The notes under the pieces were generated by a model. It was not told the origin of the DNA and searched no databases. It saw only the letters and a program-made list of their open reading frames with translations. A stretch of 64,000 bases of DNA, taken from contig JBBHKE010002054.1 of NCBI GenBank assembly GCA_037447655.1, positions 42,574-106,573 of the forward strand, in the 5' to 3' direction. Positions 53,805 to 64,000 of this stretch are shown in pieces. How positions within the stretch are numbered: the first letter of the stretch is position 1; every line of letters starts with the position of its first letter. Origin of the DNA: Zygnema cylindricum. Its lineage: Eukaryota > Streptophyta > Zygnematophyceae > Zygnematales > Zygnemataceae. Made by a program: the position numbers and the translations under genes.

Positions 53805-54404
53805 GATCTTGGTGTTCGTTTAGGCAACAGTTCGCTTTCTGTTTATGCCAATTGGCGTTATTGAGATTAACTATAGGGAACCTTCCTCTTTCAATGTGTT
53901 TGAAAAAGCCTGAAATATAGAATTAGTTCGTTATCTGAAATAGTTTAGGTGCTTACTAACTTTGTTAACACCAAGAAAAATACCAAATGTCACAAATTTG
54001 AGACTGAATTCTAAAATGGTAGTACTGTACTTTAAGACACTGTGAAATATGAGAACTATCTCAGCATCTGCATTACGCTATAAAACCTTGAAAGAAAGAC
54101 TGCAAAGACTTCATTGCAAGAAACTATGATATGATGTAGTAACTGTAGTGATATACGTTTTTTTAAAGCCCTGAAAATAATACAGTGCCCTAGGGCTCGC
54201 TACTGGTTAACCACTCTAATTCAAGTGATTGTTTTGATTGACTCATAATTACACATCAATTAACAACACTATTTGAGTATGTCGTTTGTAGTGAGCCACG
54301 TTACAAAACATAAGGTAGTGTAGTTGATTCTAACAAATTGTTGACACAAATAATTTCTAACTTCAATAGTGTTGAGTGGCGTACTACTACCAAATCTGAA
54401 AACT
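53805..54404. repeat. Duplicated non-coding block, copy 1
   Basis: It pairs in direct orientation with 55349-55922. The first ~275 bp are diverged, and the last 326 bp (54079-54404) appear identical to 55597-55922. It contains TAACAACACTATTTGAG and GTGAGCCACGTTAC segments, which recur, diverged, at about 56190-56340. No protein. Confidence 0.9.
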
Positions 54405-55348
54405 GACCTTGAATGGAAATCCGGTCGTATTTTAAAATTTTGGGCTGCCCGCGATCCAGCATCTCATGAGGACTCTCTCGACGCTTAAAGGAGGTCATGG
54501 GAAAAGAGAATTTTAGAAAGGGAGGAAAGGAAGGGAAGAGATGCAGCGAAGATGAGAAAGGAGGTGGTGAGAAGGAGAAGGAAGTGTATAGAAGAAAAAG
54601 AGGTTAAGGGAACTTGAAAGATTTAAAAAAGGAGAATGGAAAAGGAAGTGGAGAGGGAGGGAAAAGTGGGAGACTTGGAAGAGGAGGGAGGGGGAGGCAA
54701 ATCAGTACCGTACTATAGTGGAAAAATGAGGCGCGAAACGTACTGCGACAATTATATAGTGTGGGGGCGATTTTGCCGCCAAAATGAAAACGAATTTTGA
54801 AGGTGCGTCCGTTCCCGCGAAAATATTCTTCTTTGTCGGCTTTCGCAGAGCCAATCGCAGCACAGAATCTAATAAGATTCAAACCTGCAGTCAGAACACT
54901 AATAAGGATGATTTGCCACTACAACATATTCTGTTTACTGTTTAGGTTATACGTACTTTGTATTTAAATATTTAAATTTGATTATATATAAATTATTTAA
55001 CTGTGAAATTAAGTTTATACCTTTTTATGACACGTCGATTTTCTGAGAAAATACAATTTATTATTGAACGTTTTCACTTTTCAGGTTCGACAGTCCTGGC
55101 AGTACGGTACGGTGATATAGATCGTTAAACAACTGGTCGATTTTCCACGTTCTCGAATCTGATAGCGACCTAAATTTATGAAACTCAGTTCGAAGTCCGC
55201 GAACTATGCAGAAATGTCCTTTTCATTCATTCAGTGCGGAATTCAGTGCGGATAAACGCAGCGGGGGAATATTCCGTACGGAGGAATCTTAGAATTGCGC
55301 ATGGAGGCGGGAACGCGCTGTTGGTTTCGTGTTTCGCTTATCGCGCGC
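54405..55348. other. Intergenic between the duplicated blocks
   Basis: A GGAAGG/GGAGG-rich tract lies at 54500-54700. No conserved ORF. Confidence 0.45.
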
Positions 55349-55922
55349 GATCTTGGTGTTCGTTTAGGCAACCGTTCGCTTCTATTTATACATATCGCCG
55401 ATATTGTGGTTAACTATAGGGACCCTTGCTATTGCAATTTGCTTCAAAAAGGCTGAAATATAAAAACAGTACCTAATCTGATTTTAGCACCAAGGAAAAT
55501 ACCAAATGGCACAAATTTGAGACCTAGCTCTAAAGTTGTAAAGTACCTTAAGACACTCCGAAATATGCTACCTGTCTCACAAGATCTGCCATACCGTATA
55601 AAACCTTGAAAGAAAGACTGCAAAGACTTCATTGCAAGAAACTATGATATGATGTAGTAACTGTAGTGATATACGTTTTTTTAAAGCCCTGAAAATAATA
55701 CAGTGCCCTAGGGCTCGCTACTGGTTAACCACTCTAATTCAAGTGATTGTTTTGATTGACTCATAATTACACATCAATTAACAACACTATTTGAGTATGT
55801 CGTTTGTAGTGAGCCACGTTACAAAACATAAGGTAGTGTAGTTGATTCTAACAAATTGTTGACACAAATAATTTCTAACTTCAATAGTGTTGAGTGGCGT
55901 ACTACTACCAAATCTGAAAACT
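55349..55922. repeat. Duplicated non-coding block, copy 2
   Basis: See copy 1. The identical half ends abruptly at AAATCTGAAAACT in both copies. Confidence 0.9.
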
Positions 55923-57590
55923 CACAATATCGTGTACCGAAAATAACTAAAGTCAATACCCTTAGATCGTCGTATCGTACAGATATCGAAGTGGAATAAA
56001 TTGGAGGAAATCCTGTAAGACACACAACATTAGAAATCTGGGTTGAAATTGACACACAAAAAAAAAATCGGACATCAGATATCATACAAAAAGTCTGATT
56101 GGCAGGAAACAGTAATAGTCGATTATATAGAAAGTACTCGGTGAATTTCATCCATGCAGTGAAGTACACAGCCCCGTCGCTAGTAGAGTTAACACTAGTT
56201 TAGGTGAGGATTACTTTCACCCATTGTAATAATAATTGTTAACCGCACTATTTTTTTAAGTGGTCAATAACGAGCCACGTGGCGAAACATGATTAGTGCA
56301 ATTAATATTAAAGCGGTTTTCCTGATAGTTACAACACTATCTCTAACAGCGATGTACCTCCTTGAGGCAAATTTTCCATAGTGCATTTTATGGTGTTATA
56401 GAATGACATACATCTGGACATAAGTTAAACTAACTTCTAAAACACCACCCCCACCACCACTAACTTCTTAATTTCTATAAAGTATTTTTCCTTCATCAAG
56501 CAATCTTCTGTGAAATATGAACACATACACTGATTTTATTTTTTATTTTTTTTCATTCACTGAAATTTTGGAAATCACTTCCTTACAACAAGAAACTACG
56601 ACGAGGCGATATATTTGTCTCCATTGAACTTGTTCATAGGGTTTTTTAGAGATGGGTTTTTTTAGAGGGTTTCTGGGCAGAGAAAAAAAAAAAAAAAACC
56701 TTGTCATGGAGATTCTTATGGCACCTTTCTCAGAATTGATGAATAATTGGCAATTATTTTGATTACATGGAAATAGTTTCCATGACCAAGCTCAAAAATT
56801 TAAGGCTAATATTTTGCTAAAATTTCTTGAGCAATTTTGAGAATCGATCGTTGTTTACGTTTTCTATTTTGACATCCCATATTTTTCTGGAAAGCAAGCA
56901 TTTTCTCCATAAATCTTCTCCCTCTTTCGATTTCCAATCATTTATAACTCCCCTCCCTCCCACTCTATTCTCTCTTCCCCTTTCTTCCTCCCTGTCTCTC
57001 TCTCTCTCACACACACACATACATTCCATTGCTTCCTGCCTCCTCCCTCCCTCTTCCTCCCTCCTTCCCTCCCATCTCCCTCCCCAATCCCTTCCCTCAG
57101 GGTAAAATCTGGGCTAGAATGACTAAATATGGATGAAATCTCGATGGATTCAAAACCGATTCTGGGAGGATACAGGCCAATCAGATTCGTCCAAATTCTT
57201 GGAACATTAAATGTCGTAAAAGAATAAATTGTTCTTTTTGAATTTGATCAATAAATTTTACATTTTTAAAACTTTTCCTCGTCAAGCCCTCATCCGCATT
57301 TCCATTTTTTGCTCAAACGATTTTTTTTTTTTTTTGGAAAAACAATCTTTAGGAGAAAAAACAACAGATGTTTAACAACCTCAATTTTAGTCGTTTTATT
57401 CGAATCAAAATCACTTAAAAAAAAACGTAAACCACCCACAAAAAACCTTAAAAAGAACCCTGAAAAAAACTATTCCAACCTATTAAAAAAACCTCCAAAA
57501 AAAGATCTACAAACCTGGAAAACACACCCCAAACCACTCGGAAAAGACCGAAAAATAAAACCCTAAAAATATTGCTCCTCCCCACAAACC
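55923..57590. other. Intergenic downstream of the UTP10-like gene
   Basis: A diverged relative of the duplicated block lies at about 56176-56340. A CT tract with a short CA repeat lies at 56935-57095. No conserved ORF. The 3' UTR of the gene to the right ends somewhere here. Confidence 0.45.
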
Positions 57591-57623
57591 CTAAAAATAT
57601 TGCTTCAAATCCTCCCCACTCAA
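57562..57623 (-). repeat. Duplicated stop-codon segment of UTP10-like gene
   Basis: On the coding strand GGGGAGGA, (TTTGA), AGCAATATTTTTAGGGTTT occurs twice in tandem. The first copy carries the real stop; the second, shortened by 5 bp, lies in the 3' UTR. Confidence 0.85.
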
Positions 57624-57891
57624 CTGCTCCAAAGTTTTGATGAGTTCTTGCGTTTTTGCGACGATGGGAATCTCCGAGTCTTCGAGAAGCTCCGCGAGGA
57701 ATGGGAGAGTTTCCGGAAGCAACACTAAATACTCCTCTCTCAGTCTCTCCACCAAAAAGCTCACCACCTCGAGTCCGACTCTCCGAGCTCTCACTCTCTC
57801 GCTCCGAGTACACATCAAAACCTAAGAAAACAAAGACACGAAAAAAACAAAAAAAATGAGGGAAAAGAGAGGGAGAACGACGATCTAGATG

Positions 57892-57935
<44 letters not shown>

Positions 57936-57948
57936 GTGCGTAAGTGCA

Positions 57949-57999
<51 letters not shown>

Positions 58000-60115
58000 A
58001 TGTCTATATATATATTTATATTCACTAAATTAAATACCTGGTAGTTGAGTTGCTTCCAGAGGACATCCGTGCCCGATGTCAGCGCCATCTGTCCGAGACA
58101 TGACACCAAACTTTTGTCTGTTTCTGCCACACTCGGAACTCGAGAGGCCGCGTAAATGTCTCCTCCTCCTCCCACAAGATCGCCAAGTGGCGAGCTCCTA
58201 TTGGTTTCGGAATCGAAATTCATAGAATTTTTCTGTATTTCTGTGGGAGGGTCGGTGTCGATCTGCGAGGCGATTGGCTCGAGTAAACGCTGCAACAAAA
58301 ACAAGGAGGGAGAGAGGGAGAAAGAGGGTAACATCCCATTATCAGGAAACCACACAATAAGAAATACCCAATCGCTAAAAAGCCACGTTACAAAAATACG
58401 AGGTTAGAAAAGCCTCACCCATATTTTCCAACCCTGGAGTTCAAAACCCAATTCCTAGAAACCCCCATTTAAAAAAAAACCACAATTCAGTAGTTTACCT
58501 GAAAAAGGGAGGCGTCCAAAAATCCTCCGGTATCATAAAGAAAACATTTATGAAGAGCTTCAACCACTAGAAATTTGAGTTGCCACATTTTCACTCTCTC
58601 CCCCTCTCCCTCTCCCTCTCCCTCTCCCTCTCCTTTCTCTCCCTCTCCTCCTATTTTTTTTGTCCTCTTCTTTGGCCTTTTCCCCTCTTTTCCTGCCAGC
58701 TGGCCACCTGTGAGGTGTGCGATACAGCTGTCGATGAGATAACGAAAATACGGAACAAACACGGATCTGCACAAAAAGACAAAAAACTCATCATTGGCTA
58801 AATAATTGGTGTTAATAGTAATACTACCATACTATAGTAGTATATAACACTATTATTGCTACAGTGTTGTTTCTAAGGTTATTTGTTATACCTGAACAAA
58901 AAGATAAAAATTTGGAGTCATTAGCAGCACTAGTGTTGGTCTGTTGTTATTATATTTATTGATAGTACTATAATTATGATTATATTTCTTATTAGTAGTC
59001 TTATTGTCCCTAATTATGGCAGAATTTGTTTTTATTGTTCCGACCATTCTCATATATCAGAAATATGGAATAAATTATGGATCTGCAGAAAAGAGTAAAA
59101 CCTAACCATAAGCATTATTATTATATTTGTTACCTATCCTTAACAAGGTTCTTATCATTGCTACTACGATTGTTGTTTTAGTTACTACTATGCTAAACTT
59201 TTTAATTATTATTATTATCAACTATCAATTTCAAGCTTTTTCTTAACGGAAATACGGAACGATAAGGACTGGCATAAAAGTACAATACGTTTATCGTTCA
59301 GTGTTCGATATTATCTTACTATTTATTATATTTTTGTTTTTATTGTTATTTTTATTATTATCGTTTCTTTTACCGTTCTTATTGATATTGGTATTATAGT
59401 TGTCAAAAATGCTATTATTAACGTTTTTATAAGAATGATTATCAGTTAAACCGTTTTAACAGAAGTATGGAACGAATATCGATCCGCAGACAATCCATAT
59501 ACTTTTTGTTGTAACATTTTTCTTATATTAGCATTGTTGTTACTAGATGCTAAAACTTGAAATCATCCCTCTCCCTCCCTCTCCCTTTCTCTCCTCCCCC
59601 TACCTCAGCTTCCCTGCCAAAGTATTGACTGCTCCAAAAAAGGTGATGTGGCGATCCAAAAATCCTCCACGTCTCTCTCTCTCATCCCCCTCCAAAACCT
59701 CCGTTTGGGACCATTCTAAAGTTCGAATAAAAAGGGGCTTAAAACTATTCTCACTAAGTTTCATCACTAGAGCCGAAAACGCCCTCACTACAGCTCCCTC
59801 CACTCCCTCCACCCCCCCGACGACCACAACCCTTCCCTCTCTCCCGGCCTCCTCTTCCTCCTCTTTACGACCCACACTAATTTGGGTGGGCATGTTTTGG
59901 GACTCTAGAAAAGAGAGAGGCATCTTCCTCCGGAGATCAAAACTTTTTAAAAGGAAATCAAAAATTTTTAGATGGTACAAAGAGACGGAATTTCGGTCGA
60001 GATTCTTAGACAGATTCTCGAAGATTTGCATCAGATATTGGGTCGAGAGGGGGCCGGAGGAGAGACAGGAGGGGTAGGAGGAAATGAGAGGGTCGAGGAG
60101 GATCCGAGGCTGCAA

Positions 60116-60148
<33 letters not shown>

Positions 60149-60627
60149 TAGGGAGAAGGAGAAGGAGAGGGAGGGGGGAGAGAAGGCGAGAGAGAGAGGG
60201 AGATGGGGAGAGGGAGAGGGAGAGGGAGAGTCGGCCCCAACAAAAAATCAGAGTTCTCCCCGGTACAAAAGATTTTACCTGCAAAAAGTTAGTTTAGAAG
60301 ACAAAAAAAACGTACCGGAAACTTTTGAACCAACAATCCTCTGACAGATGTCGCTTTTTCGGCCACTCCTCCCTCCTCCCTCTCCAAAACCTTTTCGTGA
60401 AATAAAACCAAATCTAAAATGGGGTCCAAATAGGGTGAAAGATATCCTCCCAAAGATCCCACTACTTTTTCCAAAGCTCCATATATCACTCCTCCCACCC
60501 CCCCCCAATTTCCTCTCCCTCGCTCCTCCCTCTCCTCCCCGTCCTTTTCTTCCTCGCCGTTTTCCCCCACTTTCCCTTTCTTTTTTTTGTTTTTTCCCGT
60601 CTGTGTTTGGGCCAAAACCTTTCCCCT

Positions 60628-60660
<33 letters not shown>

Positions 60661-63436
60661 CTTTCTCTCCTCCTTTTCGTCCACTTCCTCCAAAGATTTT
60701 ACGATTTGTTTCAAAACTCGTAAGAAAACTGGAATCGTATTTTTGAGAAACGGAAGAATGTGAGATTCTAACGGAACGGACATAGAAGCGATGCAATTTA
60801 TCGATTCCGTTACAACTTTTTTATTTGAATGTTTCAAATTTTTCACAATCGAAGGGAGAGTTGAGGCGAATTCTTTCGGAGAAACGGACGCAAATTTTGA
60901 CGCGAGGATCGATAATGTCTGGAAAAGAAAAAAAGGGAGAGAAAAAAAAGCGGGAAATAAAAAGAAAGGAGGAGAACAAAAAAGGAAAAGAGTAAAAGAA
61001 AAAAAATGAAAAAAAGACGAAAGAAAACAGAAAAAACAGAAAAAAAAACTTAAAAAGGCGAAAAAACATGAAGAAAAGTGGAGAAAATAGAAAAATGTAG
61101 AGAAATAGTAACAATTAAACACATAAACAATAAAAACCCGTAAAAATAGAAACCTTGAAATATAAAGCCACGAAAGATCATGTTGACCAAAAAAATAAAA
61201 TATCAGAGAAACTCAAAAATAAAACCTGAGAAAAAAACATATATGTCACTACAAAATCTTAGAAAACTCCAAATACAGGAAAAAAAAAAAGCAACTTACA
61301 AAAACCATAGGAAGCCCCTAATAGCTTAAAAATCTCAAAAAAACCCCAAGAGAAACTCAGAAAAGAAATGTAGTGCATCGGTAAGCCTCTTACCAATATT
61401 TTTTGTGTGGCTTTTTTTGACCTACGGATAATCGATATATCGGTTCGCTATATCGGTAAGGAAATTATCGCGATTATTATTATTATTATAATTGTTATTA
61501 CTGTTATTATTGTTGTTATTATTATTATTATATATTGGCTCAATATGCTGATAATACTCGGGCATGAGAATGTGATGCGTACCGTTTTTTAAGTTTCAAC
61601 AGTAATTATGGATGTTGCATTTGTTTAATTGTGAGACAAGCACTCAAGAGCTATAATAGGCCAGTTTGAAATTATAATTTAATATACATAGATGACCAAT
61701 AGGCAAAAAACCGGCAAAAATGGGCAAAAATCCCCAAATATCCCCAAAAATCCCCTCAAAACCTTCCCCAAAAACTCTAAAAGCTCACCTGCAAAGCCGC
61801 CTGTCGCGTCACGGGGGAAATTTCCGCGTCATTTGCGGAGAGAAGACGAGAAATCTCTACTGCCAAAACAGAATAATGAGACCCTTCTTTTCTCAAAAGT
61901 TCCTTTTCCAAATCTTCTCTCTCTCCTTTTCCCAAATTTTCATTCTTTTGACTCTCTCTCCATTTCCTTTCTCGTCGAATCATTTTTTTCTGTCTCCGAG
62001 ATAACGAATTCGATTCGTCTCCTTCTCGCAATTTTTGCGATACCACGCGAAGAACCTGCCCGAGAAAAAAAATAGGGGTGAGAGAGGGAGGGAGGAAAGA
62101 AGCCAGAAAGAAAGGGGAGCGATACGAGGGGAAACAGAGGAAAAGAGAAAGAGAGTGAGAGAGAAATCGAGTGAGGAGAGAGATTGCGAGAGAGGAGTGG
62201 AAAAGGAGAAGGCAGAGAGAGGAAAAGAAAGATGGGCCACGATAAAACAGAAGACTTCTTTGAGTTAATTTCACGGAATTTCCAACTAAATGAACAAAAA
62301 TGAATCTAAAACTGAAACTGAATTCAACTCAAGCCAAAAGCTGAAAACTGAAAACTGAAAACTCAAACAAAAAACTGAAACGGCAACAAAAAACAAAACT
62401 GAAACTAGAATTGTTTTTATATTTACCTTTCGACGTAAAACGTTATCATTTTGTTCCAATAACAAAGAAATTCCCTTCAAGTAAGTTTCCGGAGACATAA
62501 AATCGTTTAAAATTGCGAGAAGAGAATAGGTCGCGTCGCTGACAGTTTTTTGATTTTTCAAAGGTTTTGACATTTTTTCAGGCTGCTCGACTGAAGGAGC
62601 TCTCAATTGTAGAAGAACTTGTTGAAGAAGCTTGACATAATTTTCCTGCTCGGGGAGAAAAAAAAAAGTTGGTTTTTTCCGGAGTTTTTTATGGTTCTTT
62701 AAAGGGTAGGAAAAAAAAAAGGTCAGTTTTTTTCGGAGTTTTTAATGGTTCTTTAGAGGGTAGAAGAAAAAGGAAAAATATGGGGCGCGAAAAGGGGTAA
62801 ACAGAGTTAAAAAAGGTAAATAAAATGTCGAAAAGGAAAAATTGATGTTGCTTTTTCCATTCTTCACAAATATGAAAGAGAAGTTCAAAAAGCAGGAAGG
62901 AAGGAGAAGGGGAGGGAGAGGAAGAGGTAGAGAGAGAGAGAGAGGGAAAGAGAAGGAGAGGGACAACAAACCCATAAAAAACGAATCCTTTTCCCTCTCT
63001 TCTCAAATAAATATGGACAGGGAAAAAGTAAGTGAAAAAAAATAAAAATGAAAAACATACCTGCAATTCTTCCTCCACCACCTTCGTTTCCTCTCTCTCC
63101 ACTCCCTCCCAAAAACTTTGACTTTGTAAAGTTTCCGCCACAAATTCCGTAACGTTTTTTTGTAAAACCCTCCCTCCCTCCCTCGCCCTCCCTCCTTTAT
63201 CTTCTCTGGAAGCCTCTAACAAAGAGACGAGAGAGGGCACTAAAACTTTTACAGAAAATTGCCCGACGAGCTGCCCGGAAAATTCCAGAGCCGAAAACTT
63301 TTCGTCCGCCTCTCCTTCAGTAACAGATTTCTTTTTGGGGTTTTCCGTGCCAATTACAATATCTTTTTTCGTTAGAGAATGTTTTTCGATTAGAAGAAAA
63401 AGAATTACAGGAAGTCCCTTTGCTTCGGATACGATT
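57591..63436 (-). CDS. HEATR1/UTP10-like U3 snoRNP protein, 3' part
   Basis: Exons in transcript order are 63061-63436, 62427-62645, 61789-62055, 60316-60918, 59604-60109, 58499-58766, 58038-58289 and 57591-57821. All are GT-AG and in phase, about 906 aa to the TAG at 57591. The 5' part lies beyond 64000. It is an alpha-helical (HEAT) protein. Landmarks are LPVILFLLIEKHSL, SPETYLKGISLLLEQND, FKPLFIRTLEWSQTEV (BP28 C-terminal region), FVPYFRYLIDSCIAHL, LHKCFLYDTGGFLDASLFQ, LNYQVLMCTRSERVRARRVGLEVV and a final LVLLPETLPFLAELLED. UTP10/HEATR1 acts in the small-subunit processome, in early 18S rRNA processing in the nucleolus. Low-complexity insertions (an 11-Glu run, a Lys/Glu/Gly linker, a Gly-Glu run) are coded by GA-rich repeats. 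Family assignment is by memory of its motifs. Confidence 0.85.
57897..57998. repeat. (TA)n and (TG)n microsatellites
   Basis: 57897-57931 is (TA)n and 57951-57998 is (TG)n with one CG change. Both are in the last intron of the UTP10-like gene. Confidence 0.97.
58597..58650 (-). repeat. CCCTCT tract coding a Gly-Glu run
   Basis: It lies inside exon 58499-58766, in phase; the coding strand GGAGAG repeat gives [10 protein letters not shown] between a Lys-rich stretch and VKMWQLKFLVVEALHKCF. No stop and no convincing splice sites around it. Confidence 0.8.
58880..59500 (-). repeat. Serial echoes of a UTP10-like exon start
   Basis: The exon edge with acceptor (58744-58779) is echoed at 59060-59110, 59244-59288 and 59459-59497, and weakly at 58888-58920. 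Shared words are GAAATA-GGAAC-AA, GGATCTGCA and AAAAG. Spacing is about 170-215 bp. Between the echoes are TATTATTAT-rich stretches. Confidence 0.75.
60116..60236. repeat. GGGAGA tract in a UTP10-like intron
   Basis: It fills most of the 206-bp intron 60110-60315. CU-rich in the transcript. Confidence 0.9.
62080..62225. repeat. GA-rich tract in a UTP10-like intron
   Basis: Purine-rich on +, so CU-rich in the transcript, shortly before the acceptor of exon 61789-62055. Confidence 0.8.
62665..62775. repeat. Tandem duplication in a UTP10-like intron
   Basis: Two copies of a unit of about 55 bp with CGGAGTTTTT-ATGGTTCTTTA-AGGGTAG. Confidence 0.85.
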
Positions 63437-64000
63437 CTGTATGTAAAAAACAATTTTAACAAAAAAAAAGGTTCAGAAAGGTCAAAAATTCATTTTTTTT
63501 GACAAAAATAAAAACAACAACAATACATTTGGTAAGAAAGAAGATGGGAGAAAAAAAAAGATAAATAAAGAAAGTAGAGACAAGGAAATTAGAAGAGTGA
63601 TGAACTAGTTTAAGGAGAAAGAGAGGGAGAGGGGGAGAGAGGAGGAAATGGCGGCTCTCTTCCTCTCTATTTCCTCTCCCTCGCCTTCATCCTTTCTCTT
63701 TCCATAGAGAAGAGAAAAAAAAAATAGCATTAAAACATTCGGAGAGGGAGAAGGAGAGGAGAAGTAGGTGAAGAGGAAGCGGAGGGGGAGAGGGCCCCTC
63801 CCCTGTCTTCTTCTCCCCCTAAATTTATCAGATCTTGGAAACCTAATATGTGGATTTATTGTTTTCTGAAAACTTTACGTCTTTTTGCCGCAATTGAAAA
63901 AGGGGAGAGGAGAGAAAGAGGGCGAAGAAAAGGGGGACAAGAGGGAGAGGGAGGGAGAGGAAAAGGGGGAGAAGCGAGAGGAGGGAGAGGAAAAGGGGGG
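63437..64000. other. Partial intron at the right window edge
   Basis: No coding sequence seen. Alternating purine (63612-63652, 63738-63796, 63900-64000) and pyrimidine (63653-63700, 63797-63825) tracts make inverted homopurine/homopyrimidine arms. Confidence 0.6.

Overview
This is nuclear DNA of a green-lineage eukaryote (streptophyte: a land plant or, more likely, a charophyte alga of the Chara type; the species level is a guess). The reasons are many GT-AG introns, a plastid-targeted SDR-like protein, an L-arabinokinase of the plant type, germin-like proteins, an ABCF protein close to plant ABCF1, and a Ty1/copia LTR retrotransposon. Base composition is AT-rich, with abundant CCCTCT/AGAGGG tracts.

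Layout. 1-6.2 kb is a nest of non-autonomous DNA transposons and their fragments. 6.3-13.0 kb holds a tandem pair of germin-like genes on the + strand; the first is cut off in exon 2 at a C19G31 homopolymer joined to a transposon end, and the second is intact (201 aa). 13.0-16.25 kb is non-coding. 16.26-20.78 kb (-) is a plastid NAD(P)-binding SDR-like gene in which the donor of exon 5 is replaced by a TTCCA repeat. 23.6-28.4 kb (-) is an intact 11-exon ABCF gene (618 aa). 28.5-34.0 kb is intergenic DNA with MITEs. 33,972-39,893 (-) is a dead copia element with a 5-bp target duplication. 41.9-52.2 kb (+) is an intact 13-exon L-arabinokinase gene (1000 aa) whose exon phases all join. 52.8-53.6 kb is an ~800-bp CCCTCT array, followed by a duplicated non-coding block. 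57.6 kb to the right edge (-) is the 3' part (8 exons, about 906 aa) of a HEATR1/UTP10-like rRNA-processing gene that runs off the window.

The genes are unrelated housekeeping functions: cell-wall sugar salvage, translation-associated ATPase, plastid redox or binding protein, ribosome biogenesis and extracellular cupins. There is no operon-like or defence-like system. The most unusual signal is structural. Several introns carry decayed tandem copies ('echoes') of the adjacent exon edge with its splice site: ARA1 introns 4, 8 and 9, ABCF intron 4, UTP10 intron 58767-59603, and the UTP10 stop codon region. This suggests that introns here grow by local tandem duplication across exon borders. All exon limits below were read by eye from splice sites, reading phase and family conservation; no alignment was run.
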